In this document: positions 1 to 6,306 of the stretch, one piece after another
Numbering within the stretch: position 1 is the stretch's first letter
Layout: the number at the start of each line of letters is the position of its first letter
Assembly (NCBI GenBank): GCA_030043175.1
Contig: JASHYD010000262.1
Coordinates: 1 to 6,488 of the forward strand
Reading direction: 5' to 3'
DNA from: Xanthobacteraceae bacterium
Lineage (GTDB): Bacteria; Pseudomonadota; Alphaproteobacteria; Rhizobiales; Xanthobacteraceae
DNA length: 6,488 bases
Program-made: the position numbers and the translations under genes
Notes under the pieces: model-generated
What the model was told of the DNA's origin: nothing
Databases searched by the model: none
What the model saw: the letters and a program-made list of their open reading frames with translations, nothing else

Positions 1-167
1 CAAAATTTTTTGTGACCAGCCGCGCGGCGATTAGACAGAAAGCGGCCGATCTCATCCTTGTTTAGGTCCGCTCCCCCCAATCTGCGGTCCAGCAACCATC
101 GGCTCAACAGCCGCAGAAACCGCATCCCGCGCCAACTCTCCAAGCACAGATTTTCGCTGTCCCGCAT
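1..167 (-). CDS. Tyrosine recombinase-like protein, N-terminal part (cut by window edge)
   Basis: Reading leftwards from an ATG at 165-167, the frame stays open to the window edge for 55 codons. Residues 16-50 contain RFLRLLSRWL, then GADLNKDEIGRFL, then RRAAG. This closely resembles, from memory, the N-terminal SAM-like core-binding region of phage-integrase-family recombinases found in tandem recombinase modules of Alphaproteobacteria, which read roughly LRLMAHLSRWL...VVERFLAARRAAG. The catalytic domain (R-H-x-x-R...Y) would lie outside the window and is not seen. The start is uncertain: a second in-frame ATG lies at residue 15, there is no good ribosome binding site, and the neighbouring minus frame contains an ELAR-like stretch that family members carry just upstream of LSRWL. 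A frameshifted or shortened N-terminus is therefore possible. It could be a decayed remnant rather than a working gene. Confidence 0.42.
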   Translation of the reverse strand, partial: MRDSENLCLESWRGMRFLRLLSRWLLDRRLGGADLNKDEIGRFLSNRRAAGHKKF

Positions 168-201
168 TGAGACGGAAGAGGCTTGTTGTGTTCAGTCAAG
201 A

Positions 202-227
202 GCGTATCGGAGGCTATGGCGATACGC
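202..227. repeat. Perfect 8-bp inverted repeat between nuclease-like gene and recombinase-like ORF
   Basis: GCGTATCG (202-209) and CGATACGC (220-227) are exact reverse complements separated by 10 nt. The dyad lies downstream of the stop codon of the minus-strand nuclease-like gene and about 35 nt upstream of the start of the minus-strand recombinase-like ORF. There is no T-tract after it in the minus direction, so an intrinsic terminator is not well supported. An operator or a recombination-related site is equally possible. Confidence 0.4.
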
Positions 228-269
228 GGTCCATCGATTCGGGCAACGACAAGGGGCATATCTGAAAGA

Positions 270-1226
270 CTACCTCAATAGCTGCGCCACCGAGAAATAA
301 GGCTCAGACTGCAAGTTTAGAGCCGATAACTTTGCCTTCAAAAGACGCCGTAAATCCAACGGCAAAGAAAGCACCGTGCGCAGGTCATAGCCCTCCATGA
401 GTACGATGCTCTTATCTTGATTTTGCTTCATGGCTGGTACGACGTTTTCCGACCAACCATTGATCGACAGGAACAAGCCCATCGTCTGTTTACCTGAACG
501 CCCGATCTGGCCCGAAAGACCATCAAGCTCCCGAATGTTTGCTAGCTTGGCGCGCCAGCGGCATTCGACAAGATAGTGCCAGCCCTCGAACTCGAATGCG
601 GAATCGATTTGTTCCGCACCGTCGTTGCGGACGAACGCTTTGACGATTGTGATCCCGTGCAGATCGAACAGGCGATTCAACATATCCTGCAAAAGGTACC
701 CGCGGTGCTGCGGATCGCTGTCTTCGCGCGACGCCTCGTCGAACTGACCCAAAAGTAACGCACTCTGCTGCTTAAGCACCGTCTCCTTGTCTTTCCGCTG
801 GCGCTCCGCACGCTCCTGCGTTGCCCGTTCATGCTCCGCTTTCTCCCTTTCGTCGGCAGCAGCAAGGATACCAACCAGTTCACGTGCTTTCTGTACGACA
901 GCGCGCGCCTCGTATTCATTGTCCGCAAGGTGAAACGAATTCCAGTCTGCGGCCAACTCTACCAACCGGCGTATCACTGCACCGTCCTTACCATGATGTT
1001 CCAACTCCTCAAGGATCGTTGCGCCGCTTTGTCTCTTCGTAAGCGCTGCGCCGGTCGCCGCATCGTGGCCCTTTACAAAGGTACGGATGAGGTCTTCCGG
1101 TACACCGGCTGGACGCAGTAGCTGATCGGCAGCGATCTTTTTGACATGCGCTAGCTTCGCCATCACTTCTAAGGCGAGGCGGCGTGCATCGGAATCAAGT
1201 GGACGGTACGCGGCTGTATTGCTCAT
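270..1226 (-). CDS. Restriction-endonuclease-like protein (Mrr-like PD-(D/E)XK fold), 318 aa
   Basis: Three parts are visible. Residues 1-120 are an unassigned helical region. Residues 125-155 are highly charged and coiled-coil-like (KAEHERATQERAERQRKDKE). Residues 170-318 form an endonuclease-like domain. In that domain RGYLLQDMLNRLFDLHGI (175-192) is the leading helix, and EQID (D208) is followed after 12 residues by E221-C222-R223. This is the D...ExK layout of Mrr-type nucleases with Arg at the Lys position. GRSGKQTMGLFLSINGWSENV (242-262) fits the following conserved strand-helix of Mrr-like domains. Such domains cut DNA, often foreign or modified DNA, in the cytoplasm. The Arg could be natural in this subfamily or could weaken catalysis. 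The start at 1226 is the first ATG after an in-frame stop, and no Shine-Dalgarno is evident. It lies 63 bp downstream of the 238-aa gene on the same strand, probably in one operon. The nuclease call is by motif only; substrate is unknown. Confidence 0.72.
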   Translation of the reverse strand: MSNTAAYRPLDSDARRLALEVMAKLAHVKKIAADQLLRPAGVPEDLIRTFVKGHDAATGAALTKRQSGATILEELEHHGKDGAVIRRLVELAADWNSFHLADNEYEARAVVQKARELVGILAAADEREKAEHERATQERAERQRKDKETVLKQQSALLLGQFDEASREDSDPQHRGYLLQDMLNRLFDLHGITIVKAFVRNDGAEQIDSAFEFEGWHYLVECRWRAKLANIRELDGLSGQIGRSGKQTMGLFLSINGWSENVVPAMKQNQDKSIVLMEGYDLRTVLSLPLDLRRLLKAKLSALNLQSEPYFSVAQLLR

Positions 1227-1289
1227 TGCGGCTGATGAAAGAGGTTAGAGGTACTTCTTCATTAACTTGGACGCCGTTATGCAAATATA

Positions 1290-2006
1290 TCATGCGGGAC
1301 TCAGACGGCCGTCACGCGTCATCCACCCTGCCTCCAAATCTAATATGCTATCGGTTAGGTCTTCTCTGATCGCTTCGACCTCCTCCGAGGTAACGTTTAC
1401 GCTCGGCAGCGGCGATCCAAATCTTGAATAGGGACGATATTCGCCACGCTCATACTTTGCCGAAATTATACTAACGAATACATTCAAATTTCGATCGACT
1501 ACCAGATTGGCCTGCTTACCCGTCAAACGTTCGCGCCGGAGAGCATCTTCCAGATGAATTTTTGGGATGAATGCCAGAACCATTTGCTTGTCATGCCAGC
1601 AATTCAGGACGACAACGTCGGTGTCAGGCTGCGCGTGGATGACGGAAAAGTTCTTCAGCAACACGGCGGTCTCCTTGGCCAAGGTTTTAGCGAGCCCTAG
1701 GATTGCCCCGTCGTCGTTTGCTTCGATGGCACGTCTAATCTGTTGCACGATCGGCGCGACTCTCTCCCATTTGGCCGCCGATTGCTGTTGCCGGGCACGC
1801 GCAGCTTGGGCCCGTTCGGTACTGGTCAGCGCAGCTTCATCCCCGCTGGCTGGCCGGCCAACGCCACGGCCGGAGCCAAGCTCTTTCCAGCTCTCGTAGG
1901 CGCGGTCATAAGCGGCTTCGGTTTGCCGGTTTGGATCTTCTTTCCAGCGCCGCCAGGCTTGATCGACCGCCTCAGTCGCCTGTTCGAGGATCGTATGGAC
2001 GTTCAT
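1290..2006 (-). CDS. Unrecognised 238-aa protein, first gene of a two-gene minus-strand operon
   Basis: I do not recognise this protein. Residues 1-43 are helical and rich in Trp, Tyr and charged residues (DQAWRRWKEDPN, YDRAYESWKEL). Residues 46-54 (GRGVGRPAS) look like an AT-hook-style basic turn, followed by LTSTERAQAARARQQ (60-74), a type of helix common in small DNA-associated proteins. Residues 118-238 look like a compact alpha/beta domain (VVVLNCWHDKQMVLAFIP, then ANLVVDRNLNVFVSIIS). No signal peptide or membrane segment is seen. I prefer the ATG at 2004-2006, which has GGAA six nt upstream, over an in-frame TTG at 2016-2018 that would add four residues. It is followed after 63 bp by the nuclease-like gene, so it may be a DNA-binding partner, regulator or inhibitor of it. 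This is inferred from position only. It ends with TGA. Confidence 0.75.
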   Translation of the reverse strand: MNVHTILEQATEAVDQAWRRWKEDPNRQTEAAYDRAYESWKELGSGRGVGRPASGDEAALTSTERAQAARARQQQSAAKWERVAPIVQQIRRAIEANDDGAILGLAKTLAKETAVLLKNFSVIHAQPDTDVVVLNCWHDKQMVLAFIPKIHLEDALRRERLTGKQANLVVDRNLNVFVSIISAKYERGEYRPYSRFGSPLPSVNVTSEEVEAIREDLTDSILDLEAGWMTRDGRLSPA

Positions 2007-2021
2007 ACGATGTTCCAAATT

Positions 2022-2055
2022 TTGCTGCCAGCCTAATACATAATGCTGGCAGCAA
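2022..2055. promoter_or_regulatory. 11-bp dyad (operator candidate) around the -10 of the minus-strand operon
   Basis: TTGCTGCCAGC (2022-2032) and GCTGGCAGCAA (2045-2055) are perfect reverse complements with a 12-nt AT-rich spacer. The centre-to-centre distance is 23 bp, about two helical turns, which suits a dimeric DNA-binding protein. The spacer holds the putative -10 (TATGTA on the minus strand, 2042-2037), so a bound protein should block the minus-strand promoter. It lies 16 nt upstream of the 238-aa gene. Which protein binds is not shown by the sequence. A terminator is unlikely because the dyad sits upstream of the start codon and lacks a T-tract. Confidence 0.6.
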
Positions 2056-2064
2056 TATTGTCAA
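2037..2064 (-). promoter_or_regulatory. Putative sigma-70 promoter for the minus-strand operon
   Basis: On the minus strand a perfect TTGACA (2064-2059) is followed after 16 nt by TATGTA (2042-2037), a weak -10. Transcription would begin near 2030, leaving a leader of about 25 nt before the ATG at 2006. The -35 overlaps almost completely with the -35 of the divergent fic promoter, so the two promoters probably compete. The -35 is convincing; the -10 is not. Confidence 0.45.
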
Positions 2065-2086
2065 TAGATAGATTTGCGGAGATTAT
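2058..2086 (+). promoter_or_regulatory. Putative sigma-70 promoter for fic
   Basis: TTGTCA (2058-2063, five of six to consensus) and GATTAT (2081-2086, four of six) are separated by 17 nt. Initiation would fall near 2093, directly before the first TTCACCGCA repeat at 2095. That leaves a leader of about 80 nt filled with repeat elements before the fic start. This arrangement places repressor sites immediately downstream of the -10. Confidence 0.5.
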
Positions 2087-2094
2087 GGGCTTTT

Positions 2095-2172
2095 TTCACC
2101 GCATGTAATGCGTCGATTGCACTTGCGTTTGCGGTGAATGTCGGCCATATTCACCGCAGGAGATGCGGAGAA
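2095..2172 (+). promoter_or_regulatory. TTCACCGCA operator array overlapping the fic RBS and start
   Basis: The 9-mer TTCACCGCA occurs exactly at 2095-2103, inverted (TGCGGTGAA) at 2130-2138, and again at 2150-2158. A fourth, inverted copy with one mismatch (TGCGGAGAA) lies at 2164-2172. The last two are spaced by 5 nt and form a 23-bp palindrome containing the AGGAG ribosome binding site (2158-2162) and the first base of the start codon. The first copy is followed at the same 5-nt spacing by a degenerate half-site (TGCGTCGAT, 2109-2117). A weaker match, TGCGGAGAT, lies at 2074-2082. The layout suggests cooperative repression, most simply by the Fic protein's own winged helix, although that is inferred. 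Confidence 0.65.
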
Positions 2173-3302
2173 TGAGTTCTTACATCCATGAGCTGAAAGA
2201 CTGGCCTCGCTTCCGCTGGAACGAGAAGGACTTGGCCAAACCGCTCGCTGCCGTGCGCCACAAGCAAGGGCGGCTAATTGGGCGGATGGAGAGCCTCGGA
2301 TTCAATTTGCGCGCCGAAGCCAACCTTCAGACCATCACTGAAGAGGTGGTCAAGTCGAGCGAAATTGAGGGGGAGGTGCTCGATCGAGATCAGGTGCGCT
2401 CCTCGATCGCTCGGCGTCTCGGCATTGATATAGGGGCTCTTACTCCCGCCGATCGTCACGTGGAAGGCGTTGTCGAAATGATCCTCGACGCCACCGAAAA
2501 CTATGCCGACGCACTGACTGACGAGCGGCTATTCGGCTGGCACGCTGCCTTGTTTCCCACTGGACGAAGCGGAATGCATAAAATCACCGTTGGCACGTGG
2601 CGCAAAGATCAATCCGGTCCCATGCAGGTCGTCTCGGGTGCCATCGGCCGCGAACACGTGCACTTTCAAGCCCCGGTTGCCGAACGTCTCGAGAAGGAGA
2701 TGCAAACCTTTTTGACGTGGTTCAATGGCGATAATGTTGCCGTCGATCCAGTGATTAAAGCCGCGATCGCGCATCTTTGGTTCGTCACCATACATCCGTT
2801 CGATGATGGCAACGGTCGTATCGCTCGAGCTATCGCCGATCAGGCGCTGGCACGTTCCGAAAATTGCGCACAACGCTTCTATAGCATGTCCGCTCAAATT
2901 CGTAAGGAGCGCAACGCCTACTACGACATCCTCGAAACGACACAGAAAGGCGACCTCGACATTATGTCCTGGCTCGAATGGTTTCTTAGCTGTCTTGATC
3001 GTGCGTTCGATGGCGCGGAAACGATTTTGGCAGCCGTGCTCCAGAAGGCGCGCTTTTGGGAGCAATACGCTGGTGAAGCTTTTAATGATCGGCAAAGGCT
3101 AGTCATCAATCGGTTGCTCGACGGTTTCGAAGGCAAGCTCACGTCTTCTAAGTGGGCGAAACTTGTCAAATCCTCCCAAGATACTGCCCTCCGCGACATC
3201 GACGATCTCGTTCAGCGTCGTATCTTGATTAAGGATGCCGCCGGTGGCCGCAGCACCAGCTACTCGCTCGCGACGAGCGAGAATGGAGCAGGTACAAATT
3301 GA
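2172..3302 (+). CDS. Fic family AMP-transferase (DUF4172-type N-terminus, class II, C-terminal winged helix), 376 aa
   Basis: Fic proteins transfer AMP (or another nucleotide) from NTP to hydroxyl side chains of target proteins. The catalytic motif is complete: HPFDDGNGRIAR at 208-219, with H208 as the base and D212, N214, R216 and R219 in place. An N-terminal inhibitory helix is visible as S62-S-E-I-E66-G67, matching (S/T)xxxE(G/N). The protein is therefore a self-inhibited class II Fic and would not need a separate antitoxin. Residues 1-85 match the DUF4172-type start (YIHELKDWPRFRW). The flap region is near GTWRKDQSGPMQVVSG (141-156). Residues 308-366 form a winged-helix domain (TSSKWAKLVKSSQDTALRDI, then GGRSTSY), common in this Fic subgroup and probably DNA-binding. 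I chose the ATG at 2172, nine nt after AGGAG, over the ATG at 2163, which abuts it. Its target protein is unknown. Confidence 0.93.
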   Translation: MSSYIHELKDWPRFRWNEKDLAKPLAAVRHKQGRLIGRMESLGFNLRAEANLQTITEEVVKSSEIEGEVLDRDQVRSSIARRLGIDIGALTPADRHVEGVVEMILDATENYADALTDERLFGWHAALFPTGRSGMHKITVGTWRKDQSGPMQVVSGAIGREHVHFQAPVAERLEKEMQTFLTWFNGDNVAVDPVIKAAIAHLWFVTIHPFDDGNGRIARAIADQALARSENCAQRFYSMSAQIRKERNAYYDILETTQKGDLDIMSWLEWFLSCLDRAFDGAETILAAVLQKARFWEQYAGEAFNDRQRLVINRLLDGFEGKLTSSKWAKLVKSSQDTALRDIDDLVQRRILIKDAAGGRSTSYSLATSENGAGTN

Positions 3303-3425
3303 TGGATGTTGTCCAATGCAACCTTCACTGAACTACTAGCCACGGCTACTCACAGGCGGGGTATAGGCCGGGCCAATTACACGTAGCGCGATGCCATGTG
3401 AAGTGCGCTATACAAGATTGCGCGA

Positions 3426-3445
3426 TTCCGCGAAAATAGGCGGAA
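3426..3445. repeat. 6-bp inverted repeat upstream of the primase-helicase gene
   Basis: TTCCGC (3426-3431) and GCGGAA (3440-3445) are perfect reverse complements around an 8-nt AT-rich centre. It lies in the 177-bp gap between fic and the primase-helicase gene, which otherwise shows no ORF and no promoter that I can defend. It may be a regulatory dyad, but 6-bp arms are also expected by chance. Confidence 0.25.
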
Positions 3446-3479
3446 AAGGACTCCGTGTAACGGCGCTCGTCGTCAACGT

Positions 3480-5930
3480 TTGGTAGCTTTGGTGGACAAG
3501 GACGGTCTCGAACAGGAAATCACACGCATCCGGGGCCGCCTGGCTGACTTGGATGCCGAGCGGACCGCGCTTGAGACTGTGCTTGCGGCGCGTGAGAGCG
3601 AGCTGACGGCGATCCACCTTTCAGCCAAGCTTTCGTCGTTTGTAATAGATGCGCCGGTCACCAACAAGTCAGCGGTGGCCACTAAGGTAGCGTTGTTTCG
3701 CAGTCTGTTTGCCGGACGTCCGGACGTCTTTCCGGTACGATGGGAAAACCACAAATCGGCCCGTTCAGGATATTCCCCAGCCTGTTTTAACGAGTGAGCA
3801 AAGGGCATTTGCAACAAGCCGAAGGTCAAATGCGGGGAATGCCCCCATCAGGCGTTCATTCCGCCTTCGGACGACATAATTGAGAAACATCTGCGCGGCG
3901 GGGATACACGCACTGGCGACTTTGTCGCCGGTGTGTATCCGTTACTTCAAGACGAAACCTGCTGGTTCCTTGCGGCTGATTTTGACAAAGACAATTGGGC
4001 AGATGACGCCAGGACTTTGCTGGCTGCATGCCACGGGAAGGGCATCGCCGCGGCTCTTGAGCGGTCACGATCAGGCAATGGCGCCCACATATGGATATTC
4101 TTCGCCGAGCCTGTTCCGGCAAGAATCGCTCGCCAACTGGGGGCGGCACTGATTACCGAAGCGATGGAAAATCGCCCAGAGATTGGCTTCACGTCCTATG
4201 ATCGCTTCTTTCCGAACCAGGATACGATGCCGCTTGGCGGTTTTGGTAATTTGATCGCGCTTCCCTTGCAAAGAAAGGCTCGCCAAGACGGCAACAGCGT
4301 ATTCGTCGATGAGAATCTTCGGCCATATGACGATCAATGGGCTTTCCTATCCTCGCTCCCCAGGCTTCAGGCCGACAGGGTTTTCAGCATCGCCGGAGAG
4401 GCAGAGCGTTCGGGTAGGATTCTTGGCGTCAGGATGCCGGTGGATGACGAGCATGCCGACGAGCCATGGAGGATGTCTCCATCCCGTCGCACACAGGCTC
4501 CCTTGATCCAGGCTCCGCTTCCAAAAATCATCAAAGTTGTGGTGGCTGATCAAGTGTATGTCGATAGAGCGGAACTCCCACCAGCCTTGATTGCGCAGTT
4601 CATTCGGATTGCGGCTTTCCAGAATCCGGAATTCTATCGCGCGCAGGCCATGCGCTTGCCAACATTTGGGAAGCCACGGATTATCTCGTGCGCCGAGCTT
4701 CATCCGCGGCATATAGGATTACCCCGCGGCTGTCTCGACGAAGCCATTGAAATAATCAGAAGCCGCGGTGCTGATGTGGTGTTGGACGACCATCGCGAGA
4801 CAGGCAAGCGGCTGCCGGCAGACCTGTCTTTCCGTGGAACATTGCAGCGCGCTCAACAAAAGGCGTTCAACGCTCTTGTCACCCATGATCATGGCGTTCT
4901 CGCCGCCGCGACCGCTTTTGGTAAGACAGTGGTTGCAGCAGCGCTCATTGCGCATCGAGCGCGAAATACGCTCATTCTGGTTCATCGCCGCGAATTGCTC
5001 AATCAATGGGTGGAACGCTTGCGATCGTTTCTGAACATTGATCCCAAGTGGATCGGAACGGTCGGTGGAGGGAAACGAAAACCGTCTGGGGTCATTGACG
5101 TCGCGCTGATCCAGAGCCTCGTCCGGCATGGAGAAGTCGCAGACTTCGTGGCGGACTACGGTCATCTGGTTGTTGATGAATGCCATCATCTATCTGCCGC
5201 AAGTTTTGAACTTGTGGCGCGTCGCTCGAAGGCCCGTTTTGTGGTCGGCCTGTCAGCAACAGTGACCCGCAAGGATGGGCATCATCCGATTATCTTCATG
5301 CAATGCGGTCCCGTTCGTCACAAGGTCGATGCAAGAGTGCAGGCTGCCGAGCGTGGTGTGCGTCATCGCGTCCGCGATCGCCCGACAAAGTTCGAATTAC
5401 CATTGTCTCTGGCATCAGTTGAACGCCCTTCGATGCCCGCAATTTACGCGGCCTTAGCGCAGGACAGCCATAGAAACGACCTCATCTTTGATGACGTCCT
5501 CCAGGCGCTTGAGGCGAAGCGCTCACCCATCGTCCTGACCGAGCGAAAGGACCACCTCAATTATCTTCAGAACAGGTTCTCCTCCTTTGTGAAAAACCTC
5601 GTCGTCATGCGTGGGGGCATGTCGGCAACCGAGCGTAAACGTGCCGAAACCGGATTGCGCATATCAGGTAACGAAGAACGCCGGATACTCGCGACGGGCC
5701 GTTATATTGGCGAAGGGTTCGACGACGCCCGCCTCGACACACTTTTCCTGACCATGCCCATCTCGTGGAAAGGGACATTGGCCCAGTATGTCGGCCGGCT
5801 TCATCGCCAGCATGACGGGAAAGCAGACGTTCTCGTTGTCGATTACGTCGATGCCGATGTGCCTGTTCTTGCTCGCATGGCCGCGAAACGGCGCGCGGGA
5901 TACCGTGCGCTTGGTTACACCATCGAATAG
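3480..5930 (+). pseudogene. AEP primase plus SF2 helicase ('TOTE conflict system' type), broken by one in-frame TGA
   Basis: The frame from 3480 to 5930 would encode 816 residues but contains TGA at 3795-3797 (residue 106). Residues 1-47 are coiled-coil-like (EQEITRIRGRLADLDAERTALE). Residues 67-105 (ALFRSLFAGRPDVFPVRWEN...GYSPACFNE) continue seamlessly after the stop into AKGICNKPKVKCGECPHQAFIP. From memory, relatives read NEW at this point, so TGG to TGA is the simplest change. C102, C111, C118 and C121 look like a zinc-binding cluster that the stop splits. The 5' limit is soft: no ATG exists, and TTG (3480, 3489) or GTG (3492) would be the start, without a clear ribosome binding site. Upstream stop is at 3399-3401. 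It follows fic by 177 bp on the same strand. Proteins of this family combine a primase-like domain with a translocase and occur in predicted conflict or defence loci. Confidence 0.85.
3933..5930 (+). CDS. Intact downstream part of the primase-helicase: primase core and full helicase, about 665 aa
   Basis: If translation restarts after the TGA, the GTG at 3933 is the first plausible codon, but it has no good ribosome binding site. Numbering here uses the full 816-residue frame. The primase-like core shows AADFD with D167 and D169 (metal-binding DxD) and SGNGAHIW with H203 (198-205). NLIALPLQ lies after SYDRFFPNQDT. The helicase part shows Walker A ATAFGKT (K482), LILVHRRELLNQW (motif Ia), DECH at 566-569 (motif II), SAT at 592-594 (motif III), and QYVGRLHR at 769-776 (motif VI). 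This is an XPB/UvsW-like SF2 set. All motifs are intact, so the C-terminal part shows no decay beyond the one nonsense codon. The protein ends soon after motif VI with no added nuclease domain. Substrate nucleic acid is unknown. Confidence 0.8.
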   Translation: MYPLLQDETCWFLAADFDKDNWADDARTLLAACHGKGIAAALERSRSGNGAHIWIFFAEPVPARIARQLGAALITEAMENRPEIGFTSYDRFFPNQDTMPLGGFGNLIALPLQRKARQDGNSVFVDENLRPYDDQWAFLSSLPRLQADRVFSIAGEAERSGRILGVRMPVDDEHADEPWRMSPSRRTQAPLIQAPLPKIIKVVVADQVYVDRAELPPALIAQFIRIAAFQNPEFYRAQAMRLPTFGKPRIISCAELHPRHIGLPRGCLDEAIEIIRSRGADVVLDDHRETGKRLPADLSFRGTLQRAQQKAFNALVTHDHGVLAAATAFGKTVVAAALIAHRARNTLILVHRRELLNQWVERLRSFLNIDPKWIGTVGGGKRKPSGVIDVALIQSLVRHGEVADFVADYGHLVVDECHHLSAASFELVARRSKARFVVGLSATVTRKDGHHPIIFMQCGPVRHKVDARVQAAERGVRHRVRDRPTKFELPLSLASVERPSMPAIYAALAQDSHRNDLIFDDVLQALEAKRSPIVLTERKDHLNYLQNRFSSFVKNLVVMRGGMSATERKRAETGLRISGNEERRILATGRYIGEGFDDARLDTLFLTMPISWKGTLAQYVGRLHRQHDGKADVLVVDYVDADVPVLARMAAKRRAGYRALGYTIE

Positions 5931-6245
5931 CTGCATCTCTTGCGATCTATCTAAAGATGGAGCCACTCCCTTCGACGAGCGACAGGAAGAGTGCTTTACG
6001 AGGTGGTATTATGAGAGCGATCGTCCTCGATTAGGGTTGCTTTTAGGGACTTCCGGCAAAATGCGCCGAGATTTGCCGAATCCACCTTGCGGCTGTCCGG
6101 CGACGGGAACCAGCAAAATCGCTCAGCGGCCTTCCTAGGGGCGCTGGAAGGGGTGTCAAAAGGGCCGAAACTTACACAGTTTCTTCCACAGGAACAGAAT
6201 ACATCCTAGATTTATGAATTATTTCAATGTATTATAGCATACATA
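5931..6245. other. Gene-free interval between primase-helicase and tRNA scar
   Basis: About 315 bp without a gene I can support. An open plus frame continues to 6138 from inside the helicase gene, but it has no start of its own and no recognisable protein. CGGCAAA (6054-6060) and TTTGCCG (6072-6078) form a 7-bp inverted repeat with an 11-nt loop; no T-tract follows, so a terminator is unproven. The last 60 bases before the tRNA fragment are markedly AT-rich, which is common beside integrase attachment sites. Confidence 0.5.
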
Positions 6246-6306
6246 GCCTGACTCAAAATCAGGTGGGGGAAACATCGTGCTGGTTCGAGTCCGGCCAGGG
6301 GCACCA
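6246..6306 (+). other. 3' fragment of tRNA-Leu(CAA): attachment-site (att) scar
   Basis: The segment folds as the 3' part of a tRNA. The anticodon stem is CCTGA/TCAGG (6247-6251, 6259-6263) around loop CTCAAAA, giving anticodon CAA (6254-6256). A long variable arm typical of tRNA-Leu follows. The T-arm is GCTGG-TTCGAGT-CCGGC (6279-6295), then the acceptor strand CAGGGGC, discriminator A and encoded CCA (6304-6306). The 5' acceptor strand and D-arm are absent; the upstream sequence is AT-rich and unrelated. This is what integration into a tRNA gene leaves at the distal end of an island. It should not give a working tRNA. The homology starts at the anticodon arm, so crossover probably occurs there. 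Confidence 0.8.

Noticed and set aside
58..300. Plus-strand 80-aa ORF at the left edge
   Set aside because: No recognisable domain, no clear ribosome binding site, and it overlaps the recombinase-like minus frame and the end of the nuclease-like gene.
2529..3095. Minus-strand 188-aa ORF
   Set aside because: Lies wholly antisense to fic, whose frame carries complete catalytic and inhibitory motifs.
3795..3797. TGA read as selenocysteine or as Trp by code reassignment
   Set aside because: fic, the 238-aa gene and the integrase all end in TGA, Trp is TGG elsewhere in the window, and no selenocysteine-insertion hairpin was evident.
4719..5189. Minus-strand 156-aa ORF
   Set aside because: Antisense to the helicase Walker A and DECH region; a shadow of that coding frame.
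5788..6138. Plus-strand 116-aa ORF running past the helicase stop
   Set aside because: Starts inside the helicase gene in another frame; the part beyond 5930 has no own start and no recognisable protein.
6246..6306. Complete tRNA-Leu gene
   Set aside because: The 5' acceptor strand and D-arm are missing; the sequence before the anticodon stem is AT-rich and cannot pair with CAGGGGC.
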